Numbered from the stretch's first letter, positions 46,657 through 56,593 are shown. The stretch is DNA of 64,000 nt from Symbiodinium sp. CCMP2592 (GCA_905221615.1 CAJNDT010003857.1:367501-431500); one strand, 5' to 3'. The notes: a model not told the origin generated them from the letters alone. A program made the numbers and translations.

Positions 46657-49503
46657 GAGAAGGCAGAAAGGGAGTACTGGCGAAGCATGATGCGAATGAG
46701 GGGAGGCGGTGATGAGTCGCAGCATGAGCAGGAGCAAGAGAATGAGGAGACAGCCATAGTCCTGGACGATGAGGACAAAGCCCTCTCCCAGACTCCTGTG
46801 GCAAAGAAAGAAGCGGATGAGAGCATGAGCCCACCCACGGACCGTGTCAAGCGACAGCTGAGCTTTGGATCGGCTTCATCAGCCGAGTCCAAGCAGTCAA
46901 GGCTGCATAAGTTCTTCCGGTCTCCGTCATCCTTCTCTGACGACAGCAGCATCCATGAGACGCCCAGTCCGCCGCCCAAGAGGCCAAGACATCGCATGGA
47001 AGACACTCTTCGTGAGATGTTGAAGAGTGGGCAGCTGTCGCTTGATGGGAAGAAGCTGACCCTGACAGCCCATGAGGATGTCATCCCAACGCTGCAGCAG
47101 GAGGTGGGCAAGAAGTTTGGGAGGTTCGGAGGTCGGCCCATGAAGCCGGTCAGCGAAAGGAGAGGGATCATGGGTGGCCAGAAGTCCAACCGGAGAAAGG
47201 CCAATGAGAAACCTCGGCAGTTTGAGTTGCCTGTGTCCATGAAGAACCGCATCTGCCAGCAAATCTATGAGACCCGTGGGCACCATCCCGCTGAGCAAGA
47301 CATGCTCAAGGCCTTTGCAAAGAAGAGCAAGATGAGGTTGGACAAGCTGCAGGACATCTGGGCCAACAGGAGCGCATGGGCTCAGCTCGAAAAGAAGGAC
47401 CATGGCAACATGATCGGTGGGGAGCATTCCAAGCAGAGGCCAAGGATGAGAGCAGAAGGTGCTGGTGCCAAGCGACAATTCCCTGAGGTCGTCCAGAAAC
47501 TTGGCCATTGGCTTGACAAAGAACGAGCCCATGGTCATCAGGTGCTGCAGCGGCACCTGGCATGGCAGTATGAGCTGCTCCTTCAGGAACACATGGTTGA
47601 GCTTACGGAGCTGCTTGAGTCTGAGAAGAGTAAGGACATGAGCACAGAGGAGCGGCAGCAGCATGAGGTGAAGCTAAAGCTTGCAGAGAAGCAGATTGAG
47701 GCCATGCATGGGAGCGAGAAGCTGATGAACAAAAGGGCAAAGACATTGGCCACATGGCTTGGGGCTGAGACGAGGGTTCCACACCTCGTGACCCAGATCA
47801 GTTCCGTGGAGCAGCAGGTGAGGGCTGAGCTCTCGTGGCAACACCATGACTGGTGCATTCACAAGGTGGCATCAGCAGATGAGGACTTCATGAGACAGTA
47901 CTTTGCCAGGCCCAATGAGATCACCCCAGCCATTAGAAAGGCATGTGTTCTGGGCTTCTCCGATCAGGTGCCACTCTGGCTGAAGTCTGGGTCCAAGAAA
48001 GAAATCATGGCTTCATGGGAAGTAGCAGGCCTCAAGAAGAAGAAGCAGCATCCGCACCTGCATGAGCCGCAGCAGACCGCAGATGAGACACACCCGGCAG
48101 CTGAGGAGCCTCATGAGGAGTCGAAAGCTGAGGAGCCTCATGAGGAGTCGAAAGCTGAGGAGCATCATGAGAAGCAGCCACATGAGCAGGAGGAACCAGG
48201 TGATGAGTGGAAGCTCGCCATGCCAGATGAGAAGCATGAGATGGCCCATTTGACCACCCGTCGGCAAGAGAAGGCCGATAGGTACAGGGTCACATTTGAG
48301 GCCATGCAGCTCGTGAGTGGCTTCTTCGACCATGAGAAGACCCCCGAAGGCCACTGCATGAGAGGCATTCTGATAGTTCCCGGCCAGCATGCACGGTTGG
48401 ATAACATTGACGAGCATGGGAAATGGAAAGAGGATGAGACATTCTTCTACATGGGTCAAGAGAGACGCCACATCGGAGGTGAGAGCTGCGGCCGAGCTCT
48501 CATCAGCTGGCGAAAGCTGCGAGATGAGATGCCACAAGCATTCCGGCATTTCTCCGTCATGAGCCAGCCTGCATCCAACAGCGATGGGATTTGCTTGCCA
48601 TGGGTCATAAAGGATCAGGCTAGGCAGTTCCCATTGAGTGTGTGGATGAGGGATGCGTATGGGCCTGCATTCACATCAGATACGGTCAAGACCCTCTTCA
48701 TGGGGCATCAGGTTCAGTCGAGCATCATGCCGAAGATGACATCAGCATTACAGCTCACTGATACAGATTTTTCACATGCCTTTAAGGCATCAGTGAGAAG
48801 AGCCATCGATGAGCAGAGCATGAGGCAGGCGGCTCGCCGGAATGAGGAGGATGGGCACCATGAGCAGCAGTTCCCGAAGATGGGCATCAAGGAGATGGCA
48901 TTGGCCATCGACGCTGCCATGGAGCACATGATCCAGATGAATGAGAAGACGGAATGGGTCCTGGCTGGGCTCCGCCGCAATGGGTTCTTGGCCCTGAGAC
49001 CTGATGAGCATGGCAAGATGAGGAAGTGCGATCACGAGGCATGGGCCAAGGACAAGCCATTGGGCTGCAAGAGGATCCATCCGACATGGGTCGCCAATCG
49101 GTATCAGCATGAGAACAATGGAGACATTGAGAAACCCAATTGGGCTCGCATTGAGGGAGCCACTGAGTTGAGTGACCTGGCCCATTGGCACTACAACGAT
49201 GGGTTCAAGGATGCCCCAAGCTGGGAGGACATCCCATTTGATGAGCATTCCGAGCCTGAATGGCAGGCATGCGCCAAGTTCCAGATGCCATTAGACCTGA
49301 GAAGGGCCATGCTGGCAAGAGAGGCGACCATGAGCGATCAAGCCAAGGCAAAGAGGGAGAGGAGAAGAGAGAAGAATAAGACCAGGCGGCAGAAGAAGCA
49401 ACAGGAGCATCAGCTCACGGATGAGGCCCGGGAGGAGCTGAGAGCAAGCATGCAGGAAACCTCCAGGCTCCTCGCCCTTCCTACTTGCCCTAAACCCCCA
49501 TGA
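46657..49503 (+). CDS. pogo/Tc1-mariner-type DDD transposase (main exon)
   Basis: Follows a TTGTGCAG acceptor at 46,656; open to TGA 49,501. Residue numbers count from the frame opening at 46,639. A basic N-terminal region (MKNRICQQIYETRGHHPAEQ and CGRIFGGRP-like basic stretches) may bind DNA. The catalytic core is suggested by CVLGFSDQVPLWLK (Asp442, like the N-M-D-E/Q-T-P motif), WMRDAYGPAFT (Asp672) and MTSALQLTDTDFSHAFK (Asp708, like T-S-x-L-Q-P-L-D...FK of pogo/Tigger/jerky proteins). Between the first two lies a ~230-residue insert with HEESKAEE repeats, unusual for the superfamily. It would cut and paste the surrounding element at TA. Upstream exons are at 44.4 kb and probably 21.9-24.8 kb. 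Confidence 0.65.
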   Translation, partial: EKAEREYWRSMMRMRGGGDESQHEQEQENEETAIVLDDEDKALSQTPVAKKEADESMSPPTDRVKRQLSFGSASSAESKQSRLHKFFRSPSSFSDDSSIHETPSPPPKRPRHRMEDTLREMLKSGQLSLDGKKLTLTAHEDVIPTLQQEVGKKFGRFGGRPMKPVSERRGIMGGQKSNRRKANEKPRQFELPVSMKNRICQQIYETRGHHPAEQDMLKAFAKKSKMRLDKLQDIWANRSAWAQLEKKDHGNMIGGEHSKQRPRMRAEGAGAKRQFPEVVQKLGHWLDKERAHGHQVLQRHLAWQYELLLQEHMVELTELLESEKSKDMSTEERQQHEVKLKLAEKQIEAMHGSEKLMNKRAKTLATWLGAETRVPHLVTQISSVEQQVRAELSWQHHDWCIHKVASADEDFMRQYFARPNEITPAIRKACVLGFSDQVPLWLKSGSKKEIMASWEVAGLKKKKQHPHLHEPQQTADETHPAAEEPHEESKAEEPHEESKAEEHHEKQPHEQEEPGDEWKLAMPDEKHEMAHLTTRRQEKADRYRVTFEAMQLVSGFFDHEKTPEGHCMRGILIVPGQHARLDNIDEHGKWKEDETFFYMGQERRHIGGESCGRALISWRKLRDEMPQAFRHFSVMSQPASNSDGICLPWVIKDQARQFPLSVWMRDAYGPAFTSDTVKTLFMGHQVQSSIMPKMTSALQLTDTDFSHAFKASVRRAIDEQSMRQAARRNEEDGHHEQQFPKMGIKEMALAIDAAMEHMIQMNEKTEWVLAGLRRNGFLALRPDEHGKMRKCDHEAWAKDKPLGCKRIHPTWVANRYQHENNGDIEKPNWARIEGATELSDLAHWHYNDGFKDAPSWEDIPFDEHSEPEWQACAKFQMPLDLRRAMLAREATMSDQAKAKRERRREKNKTRRQKKQQEHQLTDEAREELRASMQETSRLLALPTCPKPP

Positions 49504-49543
49504 GACTCTCCTCCTGTCATGCCACCAGCCAAGGTATGCCGCC

Positions 49544-49855
49544 ATGAGGGATCTGCCAGCATCGGCCTCGAAGAAAGGCAAGGCGAAGGCCAAGGCGAAG
49601 GCCCAGGCCAAGGCCGAAGCCAAGGCCAAGGGCATGAGCTTGCCCAAGATGGGCAAGATGGCCAAAAAGCAGCATAAGAAGCAGCTCAAGAAAAACGCAT
49701 TGAGCAAAGCGGTGGATGAGCTCCCTGAGCCGCCATTGCCTCCGCCACCCGGCCCACCAGCTATGAGTGCTGACACTGGTGAGCATGACATGACCAAGGG
49801 CACATGGAGGATAGTCAATGAGGCCTGTGGGTTCGAGAGAAAATTAGCTGGTTGA
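49544..49855 (+). CDS. Lys/Ala-repeat exon upstream of the protease
   Basis: Plus-strand stretch with KGKAKAKAKAQAKAEAKAKG, a basic helix-forming repeat, then PEPPLPPPPGPPA and TKGTWRIVNEACGFERK. It follows the transposase stop by 40 bp and precedes a TAGCCGCAG acceptor at ~49,889. It could be the first exon of the protease gene. Such Lys/Ala repeats resemble histone-H1-like tails. Borders uncertain. Confidence 0.45.
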   Translation: MRDLPASASKKGKAKAKAKAQAKAEAKAKGMSLPKMGKMAKKQHKKQLKKNALSKAVDELPEPPLPPPPGPPAMSADTGEHDMTKGTWRIVNEACGFERKLAG

Positions 49856-49889
49856 GCAAAGCCCATCATAAGCTCTCCCTAGCCGCAGG

Positions 49890-51340
49890 ACGCTGGCATT
49901 TCGCTGTATGGGCGGCATGGGTCCATTCTGGGTGTCGGCCGTCAGAACTGCCACATGCTGCTGGAGAAGGACCATTTCTTCCCCAAGCAGCAGAAGGCAT
50001 GGGTCAGCAAGAGCCATTGTGAGCGATTGCCAGAGGGTGAGCATAAGGTGTGGAAGTGGGCCCAGATGTCCTTCTACCGGGCCTGGAAGCAGGAAATGCT
50101 GCTTGACATGGGGCTCTTGAGCCAGGACCTGGATCAGCTGGATGGGCTTGAGCAGGTTCACATCCTCCCATACCCAGCCATTGAGGCCGGCGGCATAGAG
50201 CTGCAACAGCTGCATTTGGGCTGGCGAGTCCTGCTTTGGCACATGCTCCAGAGCTCAATGCCCTGCAAGAGCATGGGCTTCATTAGTCCTGGATGGACAC
50301 AGCCACTATATCTGCATCATGACAATGCCAAAGTGGATGTGGATGCATTCATTGAGTGCATCAAAAAGCAGATGAGTGCTCATACACTGAACTTCCTCCC
50401 CCTGGGGTCTGCTGGGCACTGGGTTTTGCTCGTCATAGATGCGACACATGAGTCTGAGACTCCCAAAGTGAGGCACACCATGCTTTTTCCTCCTTTTCCC
50501 TATTATAAGGTAGAGTTGTGCATGGGGACTCCTTATTTCGCATTCGCACGCAGAGCCAGCCCTGAGGTACTATGACTCCCTGCCGGATGAGTCCCAGCGA
50601 TGCAGGGACTACGCTGAGAAAATCTTGGCATCCCTGCTCTCCATGGGCCTGGTGCATGAGGCGGTGCTGCCTCCTCGCAGGAACAAGGTCTTCCAGGGAG
50701 TCGATGAGTGCGGATTGCATGTTCTGGCTGCCATGGAGCAAGAGGCCGCAAAGGCCATGGGGTTTGGAAAGGCCAGCACTGGGTGGCCTTCGCATTCGGC
50801 GAAGAAGTGGCATGAGCGGCTGCATAAGGTCACAAATGCTCTCCGCACTGAGCAGACCAAGCGACTGGATGAGCTGAAACAGCATAAGAAGAAGGAGGAG
50901 GCCTTGGGAATCAAGATACTCGGACCTTTAGTATTTAGGCCCATTTTCCCTTTTGTAATTAGTCTTAGACATACAGGGACCCTTTTCTTCCTGGGCTTCC
51001 CAGGATGAGAAAAGAGCGAGAGCACATGGCGGCCATGGCTGAGAAACGCATGAGCAAAGGCCTTGAGCTGACTGCGCTTCAGAAGATGGCCCATGAGGTC
51101 ATTAGCCAAGGCAAAGTCCTTGAGATCGAGGACATGCCCCAGGCATACTGGGATGAGAGAAATCGAATCGAACTCCATGAGATTGGAGTCTGCAGCCGCT
51201 GCCGGCATGCCTCAGGCTGCCTGAGCTGCGATGAGGGTAAGCTCCTCGCATACTGGATGAGGAGGGAAGCCCGCAGATTGGGCAGGAACATTGCCCCTAA
51301 GTACAAGCTTAGCTCTGCTGGACATGAGCTGGTCCAATGA
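49890..51340 (+). CDS. Ulp1/C48-type cysteine protease of the transposon (three exons)
   Basis: Exon 1 (~49,890-50,472) ends in LPLGSAGHWVLLVIDATHE; exon 2 (~50,567-50,893) starts RYYDSLPDESQRCRDY and contains NKVFQGVDECGLHVLAA; exon 3 (~51,005-51,340) has CSRCRHASGCLSCDEGK and a stop. HW, the D of YYDSL, Q of FQ and C of DECG are the His-Asp-Gln-Cys set of Ulp1/SENP (C48) proteases, in the right order. The first intron has AGG at both borders (a GC-AG reading), the second ends CTTCCCAG. Ulp1 proteases are known passengers of several eukaryotic DNA transposons and may remove SUMO from host proteins or the transposase. The third exon adds a Cys cluster not typical of Ulp1. Confidence 0.75.
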
Positions 51341-51584
51341 GGAAAAGTCTGCCATCATGAGTTCTTTACGGTTTAGGCTTCAGGGTTTGGGGTTTAGGGT
51401 TAAGTCATAAGCCTCTAAATCCCCTAAATCCTTATTTCGGGGATTTTCGGGGATGGCCCCGTCTAATCGGGGGGGGGTTTAAATGAGCTCCGGTACTATA
51501 GGGGTGGGGTCTAATGGACCTCTTCATTAAGCCCATGAAATGCCCGGGACCGCCCCGTCTAATCTGGGGGGGTATCTTAATCGG
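51341..51584. other. Right subterminal region of the DNA transposon
   Basis: No gene. It contains GGTTTAGGGTT words, two TCTAATC(G/T)GGGGGG segments (51,461-51,480 and 51,558-51,571) and the terminal TCTTAATCGG. The G-runs mirror the C-runs of the left end. The element ends at 51,584, followed by TA. Confidence 0.6.
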
Positions 51585-51586
51585 TA

Positions 51587-52087
51587 AACGACATTAGGTG
51601 GGACCAAAGCAGGCAAGGAGGAGCTCCAGAAGGGGTTGCGGCGGGGGGAGCGTTCACGATCCATGGCGGGATATGAGAACAGCAACTGACTGCAAAGCTC
51701 AAGCCGGAATGATCTCCAGAAGCAACTCCGGAATGCGACTCCGATCTGATTTCCAGAAATGTGATTTCCACTCAGTGATCTCCACTTGAACATGTTGTGA
51801 AACGGAATTGATTTCCGGAGCTGCTAACACAAGAACCCCGGTGGGCCGGCAACTTCGCCGAATAGCGACAAGGCCCTCGTGAGGGAGCTCTTGCCGAACA
51901 CAACTGGAAAGGCTCCCACTGACCCGCCTTCTGGATGTTCTGATCGTCCAATGCAGAGACTCTCATGATTATGCACAGACAGATTGCAGCAACCGTACAA
52001 AGCTTCGAGAGACATGTCCGAGTTTTCAGAAAGCAAAGTAAGGTAAAAAGTTTTGAACAACTGCGAAAATCAATATGATGGTTTCAA
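51587..52087 (-). other. Leader of the retroelement
   Basis: Minus-strand leader between the 5' direct repeat and the point where the DNA transposon entered. Small minus-strand frames exist (e.g. 51,772-51,966) but none is convincing. On excision of the transposon this region would join 21,590 and lead into the 401-aa ORF, with a stop in the joined frame, so that ORF starts downstream. Confidence 0.5.
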
Positions 52088-52350
52088 ATGTGACCAATCC
52101 AGCTGCGCTCTTGCACCCAGGAACTGGTCGCAGGTACGTTTACCTGTCCATATGACAAAGAGCTTCGTTGGCGTGAGCTTTGTCAAAGGACCTCGCGCCC
52201 CCTGCAAACTTAAAAACGAAAGGAGCATGAAAACAAGAAAAATCCATGGGTCAAAGCATGTACCTACAAAGGTTTGCAAACAGAAACACCAAAGAAAAGT
52301 GGACATGTGAATGCAGGTTTGTCGCATGTACAGCAGAATAACACAAACAG
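52088..52350 (-). repeat. 263-bp terminal direct repeat, right copy (5' end of the retroelement)
   Basis: Same orientation and nearly the same sequence as 11,022-11,284. Matching starts at ATGTGACCAATCC and stops at ACACAAACAG in both copies; flanks then diverge completely. Confidence 0.9.
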
Positions 52351-53390
52351 AAAAACGAATAGCCCAAGGAACGTTCACCGAAATACACACACATCAGGTC
52401 AATATAAACAAATGAGCACATAGATCGAGATGTACATATATGTTGCATTACACATAGTTTTGTAGATATGGTTACTCTACATACACGCGGTAGTTTTCCA
52501 ACCGGTTTCTCGCATCTTCAAAGGATAGGTCAATCGGTGGATGACTTTGCCTTTTATCTACTCGTCCTGGGATGGGGTCCAGGCCCTGTGACAGTTCAAT
52601 CGCGCCTGACCAAGAACGGTCTGGTCATGTCGTTGTCGGGGCTGGCTCTGCTACCATTGATTGACTGTGCCCAGTCTTGAGCCCGGCCCCCATCCACGAC
52701 AAGCTGTCACAGCAACTGCAACAAGTGTCAACAAGTGTCCACAAGTCGGCATACCAGTTATTCACAAAGGCGCCCAGGTAATGCTCAAAGGTGCATTTAC
52801 ACTTGTCTTCGTGAATGGAAGACCAGTTCACATGCACTCCCAGCCCCTGCATCACCCGTCAAACCCAAGCGATGTTGTCTGCGACTTCTGTGATCCCTCG
52901 TGTTTATTGGGTTTTGTCACACATACATACCTACATACCCGCAGGCATGCATGCATACATACATGCTTAATGCTTACGTACCGAGATGAATGCATGCATG
53001 CAGGTTATCAGCTAGAGGCATGAGCCATGCATGTTGAGCTCACACGCTCCCCAAAGCCGCTTGCTTTGCTACGTGGGGTTTACTTGGCATCGCTTTCTTC
53101 AGCATGGGAGTAGGGTTGGCGTCTTTGACTATTTGGCAATGGCTGGCTTGTCAGGAGGCAGAGGAGACGATCTCTCAAACCCTTGTGGAGAAGCCCACCA
53201 ACTTGCTGTCGAGGCGCTTGTGTCGATTTGGCTGTTTGCTTCATACTCTACGACGATGGGTGCGTAACGATTGGTAATCTTCCTGGGACCTGACACTGAC
53301 AATCCAAGGCCGGATACTCGCGGCACAGACTGGAATGCGTTGGCATTTGGACCGTTGCAGCCTTTGCTGGAGGAGAAGGTCTACAAAGGC
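52351..53390. other. Host flank, no assignable gene
   Basis: Contains CATA/CATG microsatellites at about 52,918-53,010 and short open frames without recognisable families. Probably intron sequence of the AlgH-like gene if the two exons belong together. Confidence 0.35.
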
Positions 53391-53401
53391 AGGGCAGGCT
53401 C

Positions 53402-53506
53402 AGAATGTTGTCTCTGTCCGACCTGCCCCCAACAGGTGGACCCGTTACTGCCGATAGCCTCGATGAGAACATGCTTTGGCTTCACAGTTTCATTGGCGGC
53501 AATTAA
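53402..53506 (+). CDS. AlgH-like exon, right of the insertion nest
   Basis: Plus-strand peptide LSDLPPTGGPVTADSLDENM followed by LWLHSFIGG. In UPF0301/AlgH proteins the GVxxNK segment is followed by a GGPV and a LLH segment, so this matches the next part after the exon at 10,661-10,930. It follows a GGCAGGCTCAG acceptor-like site and stops in-frame right after GGN, near a likely donor. A third exon may lie at about 53,612-53,650 (DDGIPGYEDVPGAKV). Borders are approximate. Confidence 0.42.
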   Translation, partial: RMLSLSDLPPTGGPVTADSLDENMLWLHSFIGGN

Positions 53507-54215
53507 GATCGCTGCCAGGACCCGTGCAGTTGCAACAGCAGGTAGTGTATGGTTGGAGTCGCAACAGCACTGGCATCGAGAGAAGTGCGTTGACTTGAAA
53601 AGCGGCAGACCATTGTGATGATGGCATTCCAGGCTACGAAGATGTGCCTGGTGCAAAGGTGTGTGGGACTTAGGGTGAAGTCTGAAAGGAGCGGAGAGAG
53701 ATTCTGCCCCAGCCAGCCCTCGTCCTCAAAGCCAGGCTCCACCAGGGCCTCGCTGTTGGCGGCGACCTCGCCGCCACTGCGGAACGCGCGAAGGAGAGCC
53801 CCAAAGGGATGATGAAGATCATCAAGGCCCGCTTCTGGCAGAAGTTTGCGTGTTTTCCGTGCTGACTCTGTCAGGGCTTCTCTGGCTGGGGGTTCCAACA
53901 GCTGAAGCTTGAGCTCGAGCGCGGAGTCTGGGTACACATTCGAGGCAGACAATTTCAGCACTTTCTGCAGTGTTCAATGTGGCACTCAGACTCTGATAGC
54001 CAGGCAGCGCATCCGCAGTACATCAACTTGTCTCGAGCCTAGAAAGGCGAAGATAAAGACTACGGCCGAGCAAGTAGAGACTTCTCCATGCGATGGCAGA
54101 CTCAGACCGCCAAGGTCATGGCTGAGGGCGCTGCTCCATGGGGCTCTGCGCTGGCTGGCTGTGGTCTCGATTCGCGCCTCGGATACCTCGCTGAGAGGTC
54201 TTGAGAAGCCCAGAA
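53507..54215. other. Host stretch without assignable gene
   Basis: Several overlapping frames, none recognised apart from the possible third AlgH-like exon near 53,612-53,650. Confidence 0.3.
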
Positions 54216-54220
54216 TACTC

Positions 54221-54250
54221 TATCTCTGTCTGTCTGTCTGTCTGTCTGTC
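54221..54250. repeat. (CTGT)n microsatellite
   Basis: Six to seven copies of CTGT followed by TATATACTTCTATA-type sequence. Confidence 0.9.
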
Positions 54251-54404
54251 TATATACTTCTATAACAGACAGCCTATACACTGTATAGACTGTATGATGT
54301 ACTATATACTACATGCGTCAATCTTCGACTGGGGAGCTGCGCATGAAGACCGAGGCTTGCAGAGTTCCCGCGCAGCCCGGAAGCTGACACGATCCTCAAG
54401 GAAG

Positions 54405-54715
54405 AGGGTTTAGGGTTTGAGGGTTTAGGGTTTCAGGGTTTAGGGTTTCAGGGTTTCAGGGTTTAGGGTTTCAGGGTTTCAGGGTTTAGGGTTTCAGGGT
54501 TTAGGGTTTCAGGGTTTAGGGTTTTAGGGTTTTAGGGTTTCAGGGTTTCAGGGTTTCAGGGTTCAGGGTTTCAGGGTTGCAGGGTTTAGGGTTTCCGGGT
54601 TTAAGGGTTTAGGGTTTCAGGGTTTAGGGTTTAGGGTTTAGAGTTTAAGGTTTAGGGTTTCAGGGTTTCAGGGTTTAGGGTTTCAGGGTTTCAGGGTTTA
54701 GGGTTTAGGGTTGCT
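54405..54715. repeat. TTTAGGG/TTTCAGGG interstitial telomere-like array
   Basis: About 300 bp of GGGTTTAGGGTTTCAGGG units, mixing the plant/dinoflagellate-type telomere heptamer with an octamer variant. Shorter runs of the same type occur at 58,450-58,560 and 60,650-60,712 (reverse orientation). It may be a repaired break or a remnant of telomere seeding. Confidence 0.92.
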
Positions 54716-56590
54716 GGTGTGGGGTAATTGTGGTAGAGGGGTGCTGAGAGTCTTTGGACCCTGGACCCTGGTCGAGAGGACTACGTCAGCGCTCACCAGC
54801 GGGCCTGCGCGATGGAGTTCGTAAAGCTGCAGGAAGCAATGAAAGCTGCAGAAAAAGACCGGACCCAGATGGTTTCCTCCAAGAGTTGCATCGTTCGTGG
54901 TTGGGGCACAAGGAGTCGCAAATGCCTCGCCGTTGTTCAGGTTCGACTGCATAGCCGCATTTGTCCGAGCCAGTGGGCCTCGTCATGGTTTCCGATCTGT
55001 GACTTCACAGGCTACGGCTAGAAAGTGTGTATGTGGGCTTTTGCCAGGTCTAAAGCACTCTTCAATGCGCCCGAAGGGGACACAATCAGCCGGAAGCTCA
55101 TCTCAGCAAGGGCCCGACAAGTCTCAGCCTCAAGCTGCGTGCGTTTCGTCCCTGATCCGGAGCTAGCTGAGAAAGGGCTGGCTTGCTTGCCAGTTGCCAG
55201 GGCTCTGGCCATCACAGTTGTCGGCCGCGTTCTACCCTCTTAGCTTCTGCTGTTGCCTTGTTTGGTGCTGCTGTATTGGCTTTAGCAGTGGGATCAGACC
55301 ATTTCAAGCCCTCGACCAGTCTGCCTTGTCACATCGCTGCCCATATCTGCCAACGCTCGAATCGACGAAGCACGGGCTCTCGGAATTCTCAGAAAAAGCA
55401 GCCAGAGCTGGGGCGTTGCGATCCATGGGAAAAACTCGCCGAGACCATGGGCGGGAGACCGCTGGCCAAAGGGCGCTCACCGGGGAGGCCTCGGCCGAGT
55501 TATCATAGAGTCCATAGTGATACTATGGACTTACATTACAGTCATCGTAGTTATTATCGAGGTTCTGAATATTCATTCTGGTATATCACTGCTATTATAT
55601 GAAGCCTTGTTTTGCTTTTTGAGGCTCCTCCCTTAAGGGTTTTTGGCTTCGTTTGTTGTTGAGGGTTCGTATTGAAGCTTTTTTGTGTGGAACTACATAG
55701 ATACGCTACCTGAATTACGAGTATGCGTCGGAGTTACGAGTGTGATCGGTATTTTGGGAGGTTGTGCTCAAGATGTTCGGTGCCATCTCGCAAATTCCCG
55801 CTTCCCTGCAAGGGATTCTCATCTCGTTTGATCTCGTTTCAAGCGCTCACCAGGTTTGGCATCGTGACCGATGTAGCATTTAGCAGGTTTCAGGATTTCA
55901 GCTCCCGCTTGCCTAGGACGTCCAAGCCGAGTGGTCCCGGGCAGCCGAGAGCCGCTTCCATGCATTGGCTAGGGGCAAGGGGGAAGAAGCCAACTTTAGC
56001 AGTCGGCCGTGGTAACCTCTGATCTAGATTGAGAGAAAGCCCATCTCCGTCCGAGTTGTTCCGGCAGAGGCGGTTTTAACAAAATGCAGCTTACATAGGC
56101 CAGGTCTAACAGATGGGATGAGCATGATGAGCCCAGGCGCACCGAAGAAGATGCAACGCTGGGAGGCCCTGGCCGCCCTTTCTGAAGCCAGTGACGTGGT
56201 AGTCAAGGAGACTTGGTAGGAGACTTGGTCGATTCGGGTGCTTTCGGATTTCGGGGGCCCAGGAGTTTTAAACAATGAGCCTTGACTCAAAGCCGTGGCT
56301 GCTCTGAAGCAGTTTGTGTGGGGCTCGACATCTGCGACGTTAATACAGTCAATTCTTAGCCTCTACACCAAGACGTCACCTCGAGATTTGAGTTCCGCGC
56401 AAACTCGTGCCAGCAATGCCCTTTGGTCAACAGGAGGCGTGGGATGAAAGCACCTTCCGAACATCTGCCCCGGGTGGCGATCTCTACACGCCCACGCCTC
56501 AACTGGCATTGGTAGGCTTGAGGCTTCCACTGCCTGGTGGCTGGGGAGGACGGGTTTGTCTGACCGAGTGCTGCAGGCAGTGGCATCGGC
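54716..56590. other. Host stretch, no assignable gene
   Basis: Open frames overlap on both strands. The most protein-like peptide is at about 54,810-54,910 (EFVKLQEAMKAAEKDRTQM), which could be an exon. Nothing recognised. Confidence 0.3.
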
Positions 56591-56593
56591 TCT

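Larger units (their letters stand above)
21593..51584 (+). mobile_element. TA-flanked pogo/Tc1-mariner-like DNA transposon with Ulp1 protease
   Basis: Inverted ends share CCGATTAA, then A and a C-run (left 21,593; right end 51,584), flanked by TA on both sides (21,591-21,592 and 51,585-51,586), the signature of Tc1/mariner/pogo insertion. Without the inner virus it would be about 10.3 kb, very long for this superfamily. All recognisable exons are on the plus strand: small exons at 21.9-24.8 kb, a disrupted exon (24,500-24,778 continuing at 44,429), an intron filled by tandem repeats, a 2.85-kb transposase exon, and exons of a Ulp1-type protease. Words containing ATGAG are extremely frequent throughout. 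It lies in the leader of the minus-strand retroelement. Confidence 0.75.
11022..52350 (-). mobile_element. Penelope-like multi-ORF retroelement hosting two nested elements
   Basis: Bounded by 263-bp direct repeats that differ at about two positions. Without the inner DNA transposon (21,593-51,584) the element would be about 11.3 kb. Read on the minus strand it runs: repeat (52,350-52,088), ~500 bp leader, a 401-aa ORF, a 941-aa GIY-YIG/RT protein, a 553-aa ORF, a 2OG-dioxygenase-like ORF, an RS/Pro-rich ORF, a ubiquitin-like ORF, small ORFs, a Cys/His ORF, a hairpin, repeat (11,284-11,022). Penelope-like elements are known for direct terminal repeats (pseudo-LTRs) and a GIY-YIG nuclease; an N-terminal GIY-YIG domain is the arrangement known from the Naiad/Chlamys-type clade. 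The accessory load is unusual and recalls giant Penelope-derived elements of rotifers. No target duplication is visible outside the repeats. Assigning all ORFs to one element is inference. Confidence 0.7.

Noticed and set aside
11022..52350. Conventional LTR retrotransposon
   Set aside because: The repeats can be read as TG...CA, but there is no primer-binding site, polypurine tract, protease, RNase H or integrase of LTR type, and the RT has a GIY-YIG partner.
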